A stretch of DNA of 64,000 bases, taken from contig NZ_CP061035.1 in assembly GCF_016743815.1 (NCBI RefSeq), positions 3,469,001 through 3,533,000 on the forward strand, written 5' to 3'. Under the pieces are notes generated by a model, which saw nothing but the letters and a program-made list of their open reading frames with translations, did not search any database and was not told the DNA's origin. Both the position numbers and the translations under genes were made by a program. The DNA comes from Sphingomonas aliaeris. Lineage in GTDB: Bacteria; Pseudomonadota; Alphaproteobacteria; Sphingomonadales; Sphingomonadaceae. Positions within the stretch are counted from its first letter, which is position 1. The number at the start of each line of letters is the position of its first letter. This document shows, piece by piece, positions 56,436 to 64,000 of this stretch.

Positions 56436-57050
56436 TTAGAAGCGCACGCCCACGCCGGCCAGGACCTGATGGCGATCCAGATCGATATCGTAGCCGTCGA
56501 GTTCGCCGTAATGCGAGTAGCGATATTCGCCCTTCACATAGGTGTTCGCGCCGAGCATCCGCTCGATGCCCGCGCCGACGCGGAAGCCATCGAGATTCTC
56601 ACCCTGCTCGAGCCGTGCGGTGCCGACGCGGTAGTCGGTGTTGAAGCGCGCATTGGTGTAGCCGCCCTTCGCATAGATCATCGTGTCCGGCGAGATCACG
56701 AAGCCCAGGCGCGCACCGGCATACAGGTCGCGGCCGGCCTTGACGCGGACATTGTCGCCTGCGGTCAGCAGGTTGTTGGTGCGCGTCTTGATCGTCGAAC
56801 CGGTGATTTCACCCTCGACGCCGAGCACGACACCGCCGACCTGCGCGTCGTAACCGACCGCGCCGCCGTACAGCAGGCCGTCCTTGCCGTTCGAATTGTC
56901 TTCGCCGTCCGCGACGCGATCATAGCCCAGGATGGCTTCGGCGCGGGCACCGGTGAACGGCGCGCGCTCGACGGGAACGTCCTGTGCGAATGCGGGGGCG
57001 GCAAGGCCCAGGGCCATCGCGGCGGTGGCGGCGGTCATAACGATCTTCAT
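56436..57050 (-). CDS. Small outer-membrane beta-barrel (OmpA/OMP_b-brl type)
   Basis: A 204-residue porin-like protein with a signal peptide (MKIVMTAATAAMALGLAAPA, cleavage after AFA) and an eight-strand barrel pattern of alternating hydrophobic residues. It ends RHQVLAGVGVRF with the terminal Phe needed for BAM insertion. GEYRYSHYGELDGYDIDLDR near the C terminus is typical of the outer-membrane protein family found in Rhizobiales and sphingomonads. No OmpA peptidoglycan domain is present. Its own terminator suggests high expression. Function is structural or unknown. Confidence 0.9.
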   Translation of the reverse strand: MKIVMTAATAAMALGLAAPAFAQDVPVERAPFTGARAEAILGYDRVADGEDNSNGKDGLLYGGAVGYDAQVGGVVLGVEGEITGSTIKTRTNNLLTAGDNVRVKAGRDLYAGARLGFVISPDTMIYAKGGYTNARFNTDYRVGTARLEQGENLDGFRVGAGIERMLGANTYVKGEYRYSHYGELDGYDIDLDRHQVLAGVGVRF

Positions 57051-57209
57051 ACTGGTAACTCCATTGCGACTATCCCGCCGATTGACGGCTGGGCCCGCCG
57101 GTTCGCGGCTGGGACTGCGTAAATAGGCGGCGCGATCGGAGGTTGCATGAACCTCAGATAAACGCGGAAATCCGTTGCTTTTGGGTCACACGGGGTTGAA
57201 GGACGGCCG

Positions 57210-57875
57210 ATGGAAACCAACGCCACAATGCCGCCGCATACCGGCCGGAGGAAAGGCCGCGACCTGATCGCAAGGCACGGGGAAACCGTATTCAATGCGG
57301 CGAAAAGATTGCAGGGGGACGCCCCGCACACCCCGCTGACGCATGCCGGTTTCGCGCAGGCGCACGAAATGGGGATCGCCCTGCGCAAGGAATTGGGGGC
57401 GAAACCGCGCCTGACCTTGTGGTCGTCGCCGACCGGACGGGCCTTGCAGACGCTGGCGGTGATCACCGAACACCTCGAACTCGACTGGCACGACACGCGC
57501 ACCGACGCGCGGCTCGTGGAGATCGGCATGGGCGGTTGGGGCGGCCGATACTATGCCGACGTCATTGCGGAGGTCGGCCCGGTCTTCGATCCCGTCAGCC
57601 ACCTGCTGCTCTGCGCGCCCGATGGCGAAACCTATCCCGAGATCGCCGCCCGCGTCGGCGCATGGGCGGCGGAGACGGCGGAGGATGACGGCGACCGTCT
57701 GGTCGTGATGCACGGCATTTCCAGCCGCGTGCTGCGCGGCGTGCTGACCGATGCGCCACACGTCGCCGGATTCGGGGCACCCGCCCTGCCCGGCCTGCCG
57801 CAAGGCTCGGTGGTGGAAATCCGGGGCGGATTGGAGCGTGTCGTGCATCTTGGCACGGGCGGCGGCGGGGCTTGA
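57210..57875 (+). CDS. Histidine phosphatase family protein
   Basis: A 221-residue phosphatase of the phosphoglycerate-mutase-like superfamily. The catalytic RHG is at about 22-24 (LIARHGETVFNAAKRLQGD), the phosphate-site Arg is in SSPTGRALQT, and the second His lies in VVMHGISSRVLRG. The N terminus is unusually polar before the RHG strand. Substrate unknown. The stop overlaps the next gene's TTG start (TTGA), so the two are coupled. Confidence 0.88.
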   Translation: METNATMPPHTGRRKGRDLIARHGETVFNAAKRLQGDAPHTPLTHAGFAQAHEMGIALRKELGAKPRLTLWSSPTGRALQTLAVITEHLELDWHDTRTDARLVEIGMGGWGGRYYADVIAEVGPVFDPVSHLLLCAPDGETYPEIAARVGAWAAETAEDDGDRLVVMHGISSRVLRGVLTDAPHVAGFGAPALPGLPQGSVVEIRGGLERVVHLGTGGGGA

Positions 57876-58393
57876 TCCGGCGTCGTATCGCGCTGCCGAT
57901 CGCCTTGCTGGCGCTGCTGGCCGCGCGTGAGGCGGCCGCCGATCCGAAAAGCGCGACGCCCGCCAGGCAATCGCTCGGCGTGTTCGATCGCTGGGGCGCG
58001 TTCGTCGATCCGGCACCCTTACGCTGCTATGCCATCGCCCAGCCGGTCCAGTCCGGCGGCGCATCCCGCTGGCGCCCGTTCGCGAGCATCGCCAGCTGGC
58101 CACGCCGCGGTGCGCGCAACCAGCTCCACATCCGCCTGAGCCGCGAACGCGACCCGCGTGCGCGCGTGACGCTGTCGGTCGGGGAGCGGCGCTTCGCCCT
58201 GATCGCGGGCGCCGCCGACGCCTGGTCGCCAGACAAGCGCACCGACGCCGCGATCGTCGCCGCGATCCGGTCCGGCCGCAGCATGAGCGTCGAATCGCTC
58301 GGCAAGGGCGGCCAGCCCTTTGCCGACGTCTACGCCCTGCGCGGCGCAGCGACCGCGATCGATGCCGCCGCTTTGGGTTGCGCGGGGCGCTGA
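57872..58393 (+). CDS. Exported IalB-like protein of unknown function
   Basis: A 173-residue protein with an N-terminal signal (IALPIALLALLAAREAAA) and one globular domain. WGAFVDPAPLRCYAIAQPV, LHIRLSRE, LSVGERRFALIAG and SMSVESLGKGGQPFADVYAL resemble the invasion-associated-locus-B fold. Two Cys (about 52 and 170) may form a disulfide. It starts with TTG overlapping the phosphatase stop by four bases. It is 7 bases from the convergent GFA-family gene. Confidence 0.7.
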   Translation: MIRRRIALPIALLALLAAREAAADPKSATPARQSLGVFDRWGAFVDPAPLRCYAIAQPVQSGGASRWRPFASIASWPRRGARNQLHIRLSRERDPRARVTLSVGERRFALIAGAADAWSPDKRTDAAIVAAIRSGRSMSVESLGKGGQPFADVYALRGAATAIDAAALGCAGR

Positions 58394-58399
58394 TCGGAT

Positions 58400-58804
58400 T
58401 CAAGCAGGGACGTAATTGCCCTCGAACTTCTTGAGATCGTCCTCGATCTCATACCATGCCGGTTTCGATGCAATGTTCAGATGCGCAGTTGGGCGCAGGC
58501 CCGGATCGTCATCCAGCGCCGACGCCGCGACCACATAGATTTTCCCCGCCTGCATTTCGCCCAGTGCCGACCCGCAAGTTCGGCAAAACGCCCGCGCGTG
58601 GGTCCAGGGAGCGACAGGCTCCAACCGCGTGATCTTGTCTGCCCCACGCACGAGCGTGAAGTCCTCGGCCGAACCGATCAGTACCGCGGCAAACACACCC
58701 TCCGACTTCCGGCACCTGCTGCAATGGCAATAGCTGAGAGAATGCGGTTTTCCGGATAGCTCGAACGCAACGTCCCCACACAGACAACTTCCACGTATCA
58801 TCAT
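58400..58804 (-). CDS. GFA-family zinc protein
   Basis: A 134-residue protein of the glutathione-dependent formaldehyde-activating (CENP-V/GFA) family. The zinc ligands are visible: SCLCGDV (C7, C9), YCHCSRCRKSEG (C26, C28, C31) and FCRTCGSALG (C74, C77). The fold binds two zinc ions; the family name overstates what is known, since many members do not act on formaldehyde. The start at 58804 follows GAAATGGGGGGGC. It is divergent from rlmN. Confidence 0.9.
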   Translation of the reverse strand: MMIRGSCLCGDVAFELSGKPHSLSYCHCSRCRKSEGVFAAVLIGSAEDFTLVRGADKITRLEPVAPWTHARAFCRTCGSALGEMQAGKIYVVAASALDDDPGLRPTAHLNIASKPAWYEIEDDLKKFEGNYVPA

Positions 58805-58920
58805 ATTGCCCCCCCATTTCAGAATTGGAACATATAAAGAACATATAGCGTGGTCAAGTCGCGGCCGGACCGTCGCCCCGCGCGCTGGAAAAAAGACGCC
58901 AGTTACGCTATATGTAGCGC

Positions 58921-60129
58921 ATGCAAGATTCCGCGACTGCTCTCATGCCCATTCCCGGGCATTTCGACCCCGTACCCGTGCCGCGCGAATTGAAGCCGCG
59001 CGCCGATGGCCGGATCGACCTGTTAGGCCTGACCAAGATGGATCTGCGCATGGCGCTGGAGACGTCGCAGCTGGAGCCAAAACAGGCGAAGCTGCGCGCG
59101 AAGCAGTTGTGGCACTGGATTTACAATCGCGGCGTCACCGATTTCTCGCTGATGACGGACATCAGCAAGACGATGCAGCCCTGGCTCGAACAGCGCTTCG
59201 TCATCAGCCGTCCCGAAGTAGTCGAGGCGCAGGTGTCGGCCGACGGCACGCGCAAGTGGCTGCTGCGCAGCGACGATGCCCAGGATTACGAGATGGTGTT
59301 CATCCCGGATGCGGATCGCGGGACGTTGTGTGTGTCCAGCCAGGTCGGCTGCACGCTCAATTGCCGGTTCTGCCATACCGGCACGATGCGGCTGGTGCGC
59401 AATCTGACGCCGGGTGAGATCGTCGGCCAGGTGATGCTCGCGCGCGATGCGCTGGGCGAATGGCCGAGCCAGCCCGAGGGGCGCATGCTGACCAACATCG
59501 TGATGATGGGCATGGGCGAGCCGCTGTATAATTTCGACAATGTCCGCGATGCGCTGAAGATCGTGATGGATGGCGACGGGCTTGGCCTGTCGCGCCGCCG
59601 GATCACGCTCAGCACCTCGGGCGTGGTGCCGATGATGGCGCGCGCGGGAGAAGAGATTGCGGTCAACCTCGCCGTGTCGCTGCACGCCGTGACGAAGGAA
59701 GTGCGCGACGAGATCGTGCCGATCAACAAGAAGTACGGCATTGAGGAATTGCTGCAGGCCTGCGCCGATTATCCCGGTGCGAACAATGCCCGCCGCATCA
59801 CATTCGAATATGTCATGTTGCGCGACAAGAACGATACCGACGCCGAGGCGCATGAACTGGTCCGGCTGATCAAGCATTATCAATTGCCCGCGAAGGTCAA
59901 TTTGATCCCGTTCAATCCGTGGCCCGGCGCGCCTTACGAATGTTCGACGCCCGAGCGGATAAAGTCGTTTTCGAACATCATCTTCGACGCCGGAATCTCC
60001 GCACCGATCCGCACGCCGCGCGGGCGCGACATCGACGCCGCCTGCGGCCAGTTGAAGACTGCGAGCGAGAAGCAGAGCCGCGCCGATCTCGATCGCATGG
60101 CCGCCGAAAAGCAGGCTGCGCTCGGCTAA
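58921..60129 (+). CDS. rlmN: 23S rRNA (adenine-2503-C2)-methyltransferase RlmN
   Basis: A 402-residue radical SAM enzyme that methylates A2503 of 23S rRNA (and A37 of some tRNAs). The [4Fe-4S] motif C-x3-C-x2-C is [13 protein letters not shown] (C144, C148, C151). The two catalytic Cys expected in RlmN are C137 (TLCVSSQ) and C375 (DIDAACGQL). [17 protein letters not shown] is the SAM-binding GGE-like motif. Length is normal. The N-terminal 30 residues are variable. Confidence 0.96.
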   Translation: MQDSATALMPIPGHFDPVPVPRELKPRADGRIDLLGLTKMDLRMALETSQLEPKQAKLRAKQLWHWIYNRGVTDFSLMTDISKTMQPWLEQRFVISRPEVVEAQVSADGTRKWLLRSDDAQDYEMVFIPDADRGTLCVSSQVGCTLNCRFCHTGTMRLVRNLTPGEIVGQVMLARDALGEWPSQPEGRMLTNIVMMGMGEPLYNFDNVRDALKIVMDGDGLGLSRRRITLSTSGVVPMMARAGEEIAVNLAVSLHAVTKEVRDEIVPINKKYGIEELLQACADYPGANNARRITFEYVMLRDKNDTDAEAHELVRLIKHYQLPAKVNLIPFNPWPGAPYECSTPERIKSFSNIIFDAGISAPIRTPRGRDIDAACGQLKTASEKQSRADLDRMAAEKQAALG

Positions 60130-60433
60130 GTCCTGCGCAACGTGAAGGCGTTGCGGGTCCCACCTACTATAACTCGGCACGAATCCGCCGCGACCTACGT
60201 TACGGCAACACAACAAGCAGAGCCGCAAATTCCTGTCGTTTTTTTACAATTACTTCGCTTGGTGTCCGACGCTTAAAACGCGGATCGACCTATTCGTTAC
60301 TTGATCTCGATTTCTTTTACACCGCGCTTTACGTGCTTTCGTCGAAGGTTCCCGTAAGCCCTGAAAATTTATATACCATTTTGATTCTGAATTCGTTTGA
60401 CCGATCCCGGTTATTCGGTTTCTTTCGCCGCCC
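60130..60433. other. Gene-free gap between rlmN and the GAF protein gene
   Basis: About 300 bases, richer in A+T toward the end (around 60365-60405). A CGCAACG/CGTTGCG hairpin (about 60135-60154) follows the rlmN stop but has no T-run. No gene, repeat or RNA family was recognised; the promoter of the next gene must be here. Confidence 0.5.
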
Positions 60434-60958
60434 ATGACAGTTTCGACTTCGACAGATCCCGGGAAACATCCCGAGGAAAGACGGCGCGGGCGTTCCGTGA
60501 TCCGGTCCGGGGCACTCACGTTGTTTCAGCGTCAGGCGTTCACGCCGATACTGGAGGTCATCCGGAACGAGCTGAATAGCGACGCTGCGGGCATTACGAT
60601 CATCTATGAAGAGTCGGCGTTCATCATTGCCGCGTCCGGCTTTCCGGTCGGCCGATACAATCGATCCGACTCGTTTTGCGCGCATGCGATACTTCAATCC
60701 GAAGAATTGATGATCGTACCCGACTTGCGCGAAGACGATCGCTTCAGCAGCCATTCGACCGTCGACCGCCGGGACGGGTTTCGTTTCTATGCCGGCATGC
60801 AATTGCTCGATGACGACCGGATGCCGCTCGGTGCCTTGTGGGTGATCGACAAGCACCCGCGGGATTCGCTGAGCAACGCGGAGATTGCGTGCCTGCGCCG
60901 GGTATCGCAGGCGGTGACGGCGATGATGCGGCGCCACGCGGCCGTGACGGTGGAGTGA
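60434..60958 (+). CDS. Stand-alone GAF-domain protein
   Basis: A 174-residue protein made of one GAF domain (about 35-170): NELNSDAAGITIIYEESAFI, DSFCAHAILQSEELMIVPDL (with the Cys-x-His pattern of GAF domains), REDDRFSSHSTVDRRDGFRF and YAGMQLLDDDRMPLGALWVI. No kinase, GGDEF or other output domain is attached. It may sense a small ligand and act through a partner, or be an incomplete signalling module. Neighbours give no partner. Confidence 0.82.
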   Translation: MTVSTSTDPGKHPEERRRGRSVIRSGALTLFQRQAFTPILEVIRNELNSDAAGITIIYEESAFIIAASGFPVGRYNRSDSFCAHAILQSEELMIVPDLREDDRFSSHSTVDRRDGFRFYAGMQLLDDDRMPLGALWVIDKHPRDSLSNAEIACLRRVSQAVTAMMRRHAAVTVE

Positions 60959-61123
60959 TGCACCGGCCGTGAAGGGTCGAAGCGGCGTGACGCCGGGAAG
61001 ACCTGCCGCGCGATTGGACGATCGGGAAAACAGCGCCGCTCCCTACGCGCGCACCACAGATAACTGGCGTTCCGGCAGGATATCCGGCTACGGCGCGCAG
61101 CTTAACCGGGGGAGCGCCGACAC

Positions 61124-61879
61124 TTGGAACCGACGACCATCGCGCTCGCGCTCTGCGCCGGGATCGTCGGGGGCACGATGAACGCGCTCGCGGGCGGCGG
61201 TACCTTCGCCACATTGCCCGCCCTGATCGCGATCGGCCTGCCCGCCAACGTCGCCAATGCCACGTCGAACGTCGCATTGCTGCCGGGCGCGGCGACCAGC
61301 GCGTACGGCTTTCGCGAGGAACTGGGCCCGGTCGGCGGCGTCGGCCATCGCCTGCTGGCCGGAATCACCTTCGCTGGCGGGCTTGCCGGCAGCCTGTTGC
61401 TCGTCGTCACGCCGAGCCGCGCGTTCGACGTCATCATCCCGTGGCTGCTGCTGTTCGCGTTCGTCGTGCTGGCGTTCGGGCATCATGCCGCCGACTGGCT
61501 GCATTCGCGCGTCACGATCGGCGCGCGGAGCCTGGTCGCGGCGCAGACGATCCTGGGCATCTATGGCGGCTATTTCGGCGGCGGCGTGGGGCTGATGACG
61601 ACCGCGATCTACGGGCTGCTGGCGGGCATGTCGCCGCGTGCCCTGTTCGCGCCGCGCACGTTGATGCTGGCGGTCGCCAACGCCGCCGCCGCGATCGTGT
61701 TCGTCGCCTTCGGGCTGGTCGCCTGGGCCGCGTGCCTGCCGATGCTGGCCGGATCGATCCTCGGCGGCTGGTTCGGCGCGAAGGTCGGGCGGATGCTGCC
61801 GCCGCTCGCGGTGCGAATCTGGACATTGCTCGTCACCGGCGTGACGACCCTGGTCTTCTTCTGGCGCGCTTATGGATGA
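61124..61879 (+). CDS. TauE/SafE family sulfite/anion exporter
   Basis: A 251-residue membrane protein with about eight segments. It shows the two-fold repeat of the TauE/SafE family: GIVGGTMNALAGGGTFATLP near the start and LGIYGGYFGGGVGLMTTAIY in the middle. The family exports sulfite, sulfoacetate or other sulfur anions, but substrate is rarely known. It starts with TTG at 61124, preceded by a GGGGGAG site. The 3' end overlaps the convergent flavin reductase gene by 10 bases. Confidence 0.88.
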   Translation: MEPTTIALALCAGIVGGTMNALAGGGTFATLPALIAIGLPANVANATSNVALLPGAATSAYGFREELGPVGGVGHRLLAGITFAGGLAGSLLLVVTPSRAFDVIIPWLLLFAFVVLAFGHHAADWLHSRVTIGARSLVAAQTILGIYGGYFGGGVGLMTTAIYGLLAGMSPRALFAPRTLMLAVANAAAAIVFVAFGLVAWAACLPMLAGSILGGWFGAKVGRMLPPLAVRIWTLLVTGVTTLVFFWRAYG

Positions 61880-62493
61880 GGGCCGGTCGGGCGACGCATC
61901 CTGAACAATTGGTCCTCGCCGATCTCGAAATAATCGCCCCAGCCGCCGCCGCGCATGATCGGGTGCGCCTTCGCCGTCTGGTACACGCCGTCCTCGATCA
62001 GCGCGGGATCGATGTGAATGCCGATCGCCTCGCCCATCACAAGCCATTGGTCGAGCGCTCGGCCCTCCTTCGTTTCCAGCCGGATCAATTGCGTCAGGCG
62101 GCATTCGAACGCGACGGGGCTGGATGCGACGCGGGGTGGCGCGACCAGCCGGGAGGGCGTGGATTCCAGACCGGCGAGCGTGAATTCGTCCTCCGTCGTC
62201 ATCGCCGAACTGACATTCATCGCCTCGGCCAGCGGACGTGTCGCGAGGTTCCAGACGAATTCCTTCGTCGCCGCGATATTCGCGACGCTGTCCTTCCACC
62301 CCATCGACGAGAAACCGATCAGCGGCGGCGAATAATTGAACAGGTTGAAGAAGGAATAAGGCGCCAGATTGCGCACCCCCGCTTCGTTCACCGTACTGAT
62401 CCAGCCGATCGGGCGCGGTGCGACGATCGCGTTCAGCGGGTCGTGCGCCAGTCCATGCCCGTCGGCGGGCTGGTAGAAGTGAGGATCGACCAT
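61870..62493 (-). CDS. Flavin reductase family protein
   Basis: A 207-residue FMN-binding split-barrel protein. NAIVAPRPIGWISTVNEAGV, NLAPYSFFNLFNYSPPLIGF and KDSVANIAATKEFVWNLATR are the classical motifs for flavin binding. Such proteins act as NAD(P)H:flavin reductases for two-component monooxygenases or as stand-alone oxidoreductases. No monooxygenase partner is adjacent. The start at 62493 has GAGACGC upstream, a weak site. Confidence 0.88.
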   Translation of the reverse strand: MVDPHFYQPADGHGLAHDPLNAIVAPRPIGWISTVNEAGVRNLAPYSFFNLFNYSPPLIGFSSMGWKDSVANIAATKEFVWNLATRPLAEAMNVSSAMTTEDEFTLAGLESTPSRLVAPPRVASSPVAFECRLTQLIRLETKEGRALDQWLVMGEAIGIHIDPALIEDGVYQTAKAHPIMRGGGWGDYFEIGEDQLFRMRRPTGPHP

Positions 62494-62599
62494 GTTTATG
62501 CGTCTCCGTTCCGGCGAAGGCTGTTCACTTCGAAGGCGTTAGCCGATAAGCAGGCCGCTGCCGAACGCGAACGATCGGGTCCGGGAAATAGGGGCGTAC

Positions 62600-63355
62600 A
62601 TGCCTGACACGATGGACCCCGAAATGCTGCCGCCCGCTGCGGCGTCACCCGGTACACGACCGACCGTCTATCGTCACCGCATTGCCACGCGCCTGTGGCA
62701 CTGGGTAAATGCGATCGCGATCTTCGTGCTTCTCGGCAGCGGGCTTACGATCCTGAATGCGCATCCGCATCTGTATTGGGGCGTCTATGGTGCGAACTTC
62801 GACCATGCCTGGCTTCACACGCCGCACTGGCCAAGTTACCTTACGATTCCAGCGAGTTACAATCTCGCCATCGCCCGCCGCTGGCATTTGAGCTTCGCAC
62901 TCATCTTCGCATTCAGCCTGCTGTTCCTGATCATCGCCAGCCTATTGAACAGACATTTCCAGCGCGATCTCCGGCTGCGCGCGCGGGATTTTCGCGGCGG
63001 CGTATTGTGGCACGACTTCAAGGAACATCTGGCGCTGCGGTTCCACGATCCGAAGAATCCCCAGGCCTATAACGTCTTCCAGAAGCTCTCCTACGCGCTC
63101 GTCATCTTCGTCCTGATCCCACTGATGATCCTGACGGGGCTCGCCATGTCGCCGGGCATGAATGCGGGGTGGCCGTGGCTGCTGGATCTGTTCGGCGGGC
63201 GGCAATCAGCGCGGTCCATCCACTTCATCGCCGCCGCCGGTCTGGTCGCCTTCACCATCGTGCATCTCGCGCTCGTCATTCTGGCCGGCCCGTTCAACGA
63301 GGTACGATCGATGATCACCGGTCGCTGGACCGTACCGCCGGAGGGCGAGATATGA
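62600..63355 (+). CDS. Cytochrome b561-type membrane subunit
   Basis: A 251-residue membrane protein of the cytochrome b/b6 (hydrogenase/formate-dehydrogenase gamma) type with four segments. Candidate heme-binding His lie in YRHRIATRLWHWVNAIAIFV (segment 1), RRWHLSFALIFAFSLLFLII (segment 2), and RSIHFIAAAGLVAFTIVHLA (segment 4). It probably passes electrons between the quinone pool and the periplasmic molybdenum subunit encoded next. The start codon of that gene overlaps this stop by four bases (ATGA). Confidence 0.9.
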   Translation: MPDTMDPEMLPPAAASPGTRPTVYRHRIATRLWHWVNAIAIFVLLGSGLTILNAHPHLYWGVYGANFDHAWLHTPHWPSYLTIPASYNLAIARRWHLSFALIFAFSLLFLIIASLLNRHFQRDLRLRARDFRGGVLWHDFKEHLALRFHDPKNPQAYNVFQKLSYALVIFVLIPLMILTGLAMSPGMNAGWPWLLDLFGGRQSARSIHFIAAAGLVAFTIVHLALVILAGPFNEVRSMITGRWTVPPEGEI

Positions 63356-64000
63356 CGCTGATGACGCGACGTGCCCTGATTTCCCGGGGCGCACTGGCCG
63401 GCGGTGCGGCGGCGACTGGGGGGATGCTGCTGTCCGGCTGCGACCGGTTGGCGGAGAACGAACAGTTCCGGCAGATCCTCTTCTCGGGTGAGAAGATCAA
63501 TTACCATCTGCAGCGTCTGGTTGTTGACCGGAATGCGCTCGCGCCCGAATTCCGCCCCGACCAGATGTCGCCCCGCTTTCGCACCAACGGCACCGCAAAC
63601 CCCGGTACTCCGGAATATGGCCGGATGGTTGCGGAGAATTTCGCTAACTGGCGGCTGAAGATCGGCGGGCTGGTGACGAAGCCGACCGAACTCTCGCTTC
63701 CGCAACTGCGGTCGATCCCCGCCCGCACGCAGATAACGCGTCACGACTGCGTCGAAGGGTGGAGCGCGATCGGGAAATGGCACGGTCCGACGCTCAAATC
63801 CCTGCTGCAACTGGCGGGCGTGAAACCCGAGGCACGCTATGTGCTGTTCACCTGCGCGGACCTGTATGGCGGCAAACCATATTACGAGACGATCGACATG
63901 ACGGATGCCCTGCATCCGCAGACGATCCTCGCCTGGGCAATGAACGATCGCGTGCTGGATGTCGGCCACGGCGCGCCGGTGCGCCTGCGCGTCGAGCGGC
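63352..64000 (+). CDS. Molybdopterin-dependent oxidoreductase, sulfite-oxidase family (cut by window end)
   Basis: At least 216 residues, open to the end of the window. The N terminus has a twin-arginine signal (TRRALISRGALAGGAAATGG) with a Cys shortly after (SGCDRL) that could also be lipidated. The conserved molybdenum-site Cys is in ITRHDCVEGWSAIGKWHGP (about 127-145). ANWRLKIGGLVTKPTELSLP is the usual lead-in. It is the soluble catalytic partner of the preceding cytochrome b, together oxidising or reducing a small substrate in the periplasm. It is missing from a simple complete-ORF list because its stop is outside the window. Confidence 0.88.
   Translation, partial: MTLMTRRALISRGALAGGAAATGGMLLSGCDRLAENEQFRQILFSGEKINYHLQRLVVDRNALAPEFRPDQMSPRFRTNGTANPGTPEYGRMVAENFANWRLKIGGLVTKPTELSLPQLRSIPARTQITRHDCVEGWSAIGKWHGPTLKSLLQLAGVKPEARYVLFTCADLYGGKPYYETIDMTDALHPQTILAWAMNDRVLDVGHGAPVRLRVER

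Overview
The window looks like chromosomal DNA of a Sphingomonas-like alphaproteobacterium (order Sphingomonadales). This rests on the high G+C with long antisense shadow ORFs, the yajC-secD-secF-Mth938 order, bamD-recN near ligA, a large TonB-dependent receptor, a PEPxxWA-CTERM protein, a GGAAC-N17-TGTT promoter of the EcfG type, and several families of palindromic intergenic repeats. No marker gene fixes the species. All assignments come from reading the protein sequences, not from a database search.

Region 1 (1-24.9 kb) is mostly housekeeping. It starts with the Sec accessory operon (yajC, secD, secF, Mth938-like) and a family-4 glycosyltransferase that appears broken by one missing base in a C5/G5 run. 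Then come mannose-6-phosphate isomerase, bamD, recN, cspA with a long leader and strong terminator, a 66-residue protein, ligA, a TonB-dependent receptor, glutathione reductase and pgi. The lepB-rnc-era block is followed by a sirtuin deacylase, a SulP transporter, dapB, nth, a small secreted protein and tRNA-Arg(CCG).

Region 2 (24.9-38.9 kb) is accessory DNA directly downstream of the tRNA. It opens with about 1 kb of decayed sequence. A five-gene minus-strand type I secretion locus follows: an 883-residue subtilisin/kexin-like protease with RTX repeats, TolC, a PEP-CTERM surface protein, the ABC exporter and the HlyD adaptor. Beyond it lie an AT-rich gap, a C-terminal remnant of an IS5-type transposase, a TspO-like protein, and a LysR-MFS-cupin-ABM monooxygenase cluster.

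Region 3 (39-43.6 kb) has four plus-strand genes (lipoprotein, DUF2254, CPA1 Na+/H+ antiporter, DUF2252) downstream of a putative EcfG promoter, which suggests a stress or ion-homeostasis unit.

Region 4 (43.6-50.6 kb) is a minus-strand valine catabolic cluster covering every step from isobutyryl-CoA to propionyl-CoA (acyl-CoA dehydrogenase, enoyl-CoA hydratase, 3-hydroxyisobutyryl-CoA hydrolase, 3-hydroxyisobutyrate dehydrogenase, methylmalonate-semialdehyde dehydrogenase). An unrelated lipoprotein gene sits inside it, and three gaps each hold a different palindromic repeat.

Region 5 (50.9-64 kb) holds a secreted protein of unknown function, a CocE-type hydrolase, an S41 peptidase, dnaN, a small outer-membrane beta-barrel with a clear terminator, a histidine phosphatase with an IalB-like partner, a GFA-family protein, rlmN, a GAF protein, a TauE/SafE exporter and a flavin reductase. 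It ends with a cytochrome b/molybdopterin oxidoreductase pair cut by the window edge.
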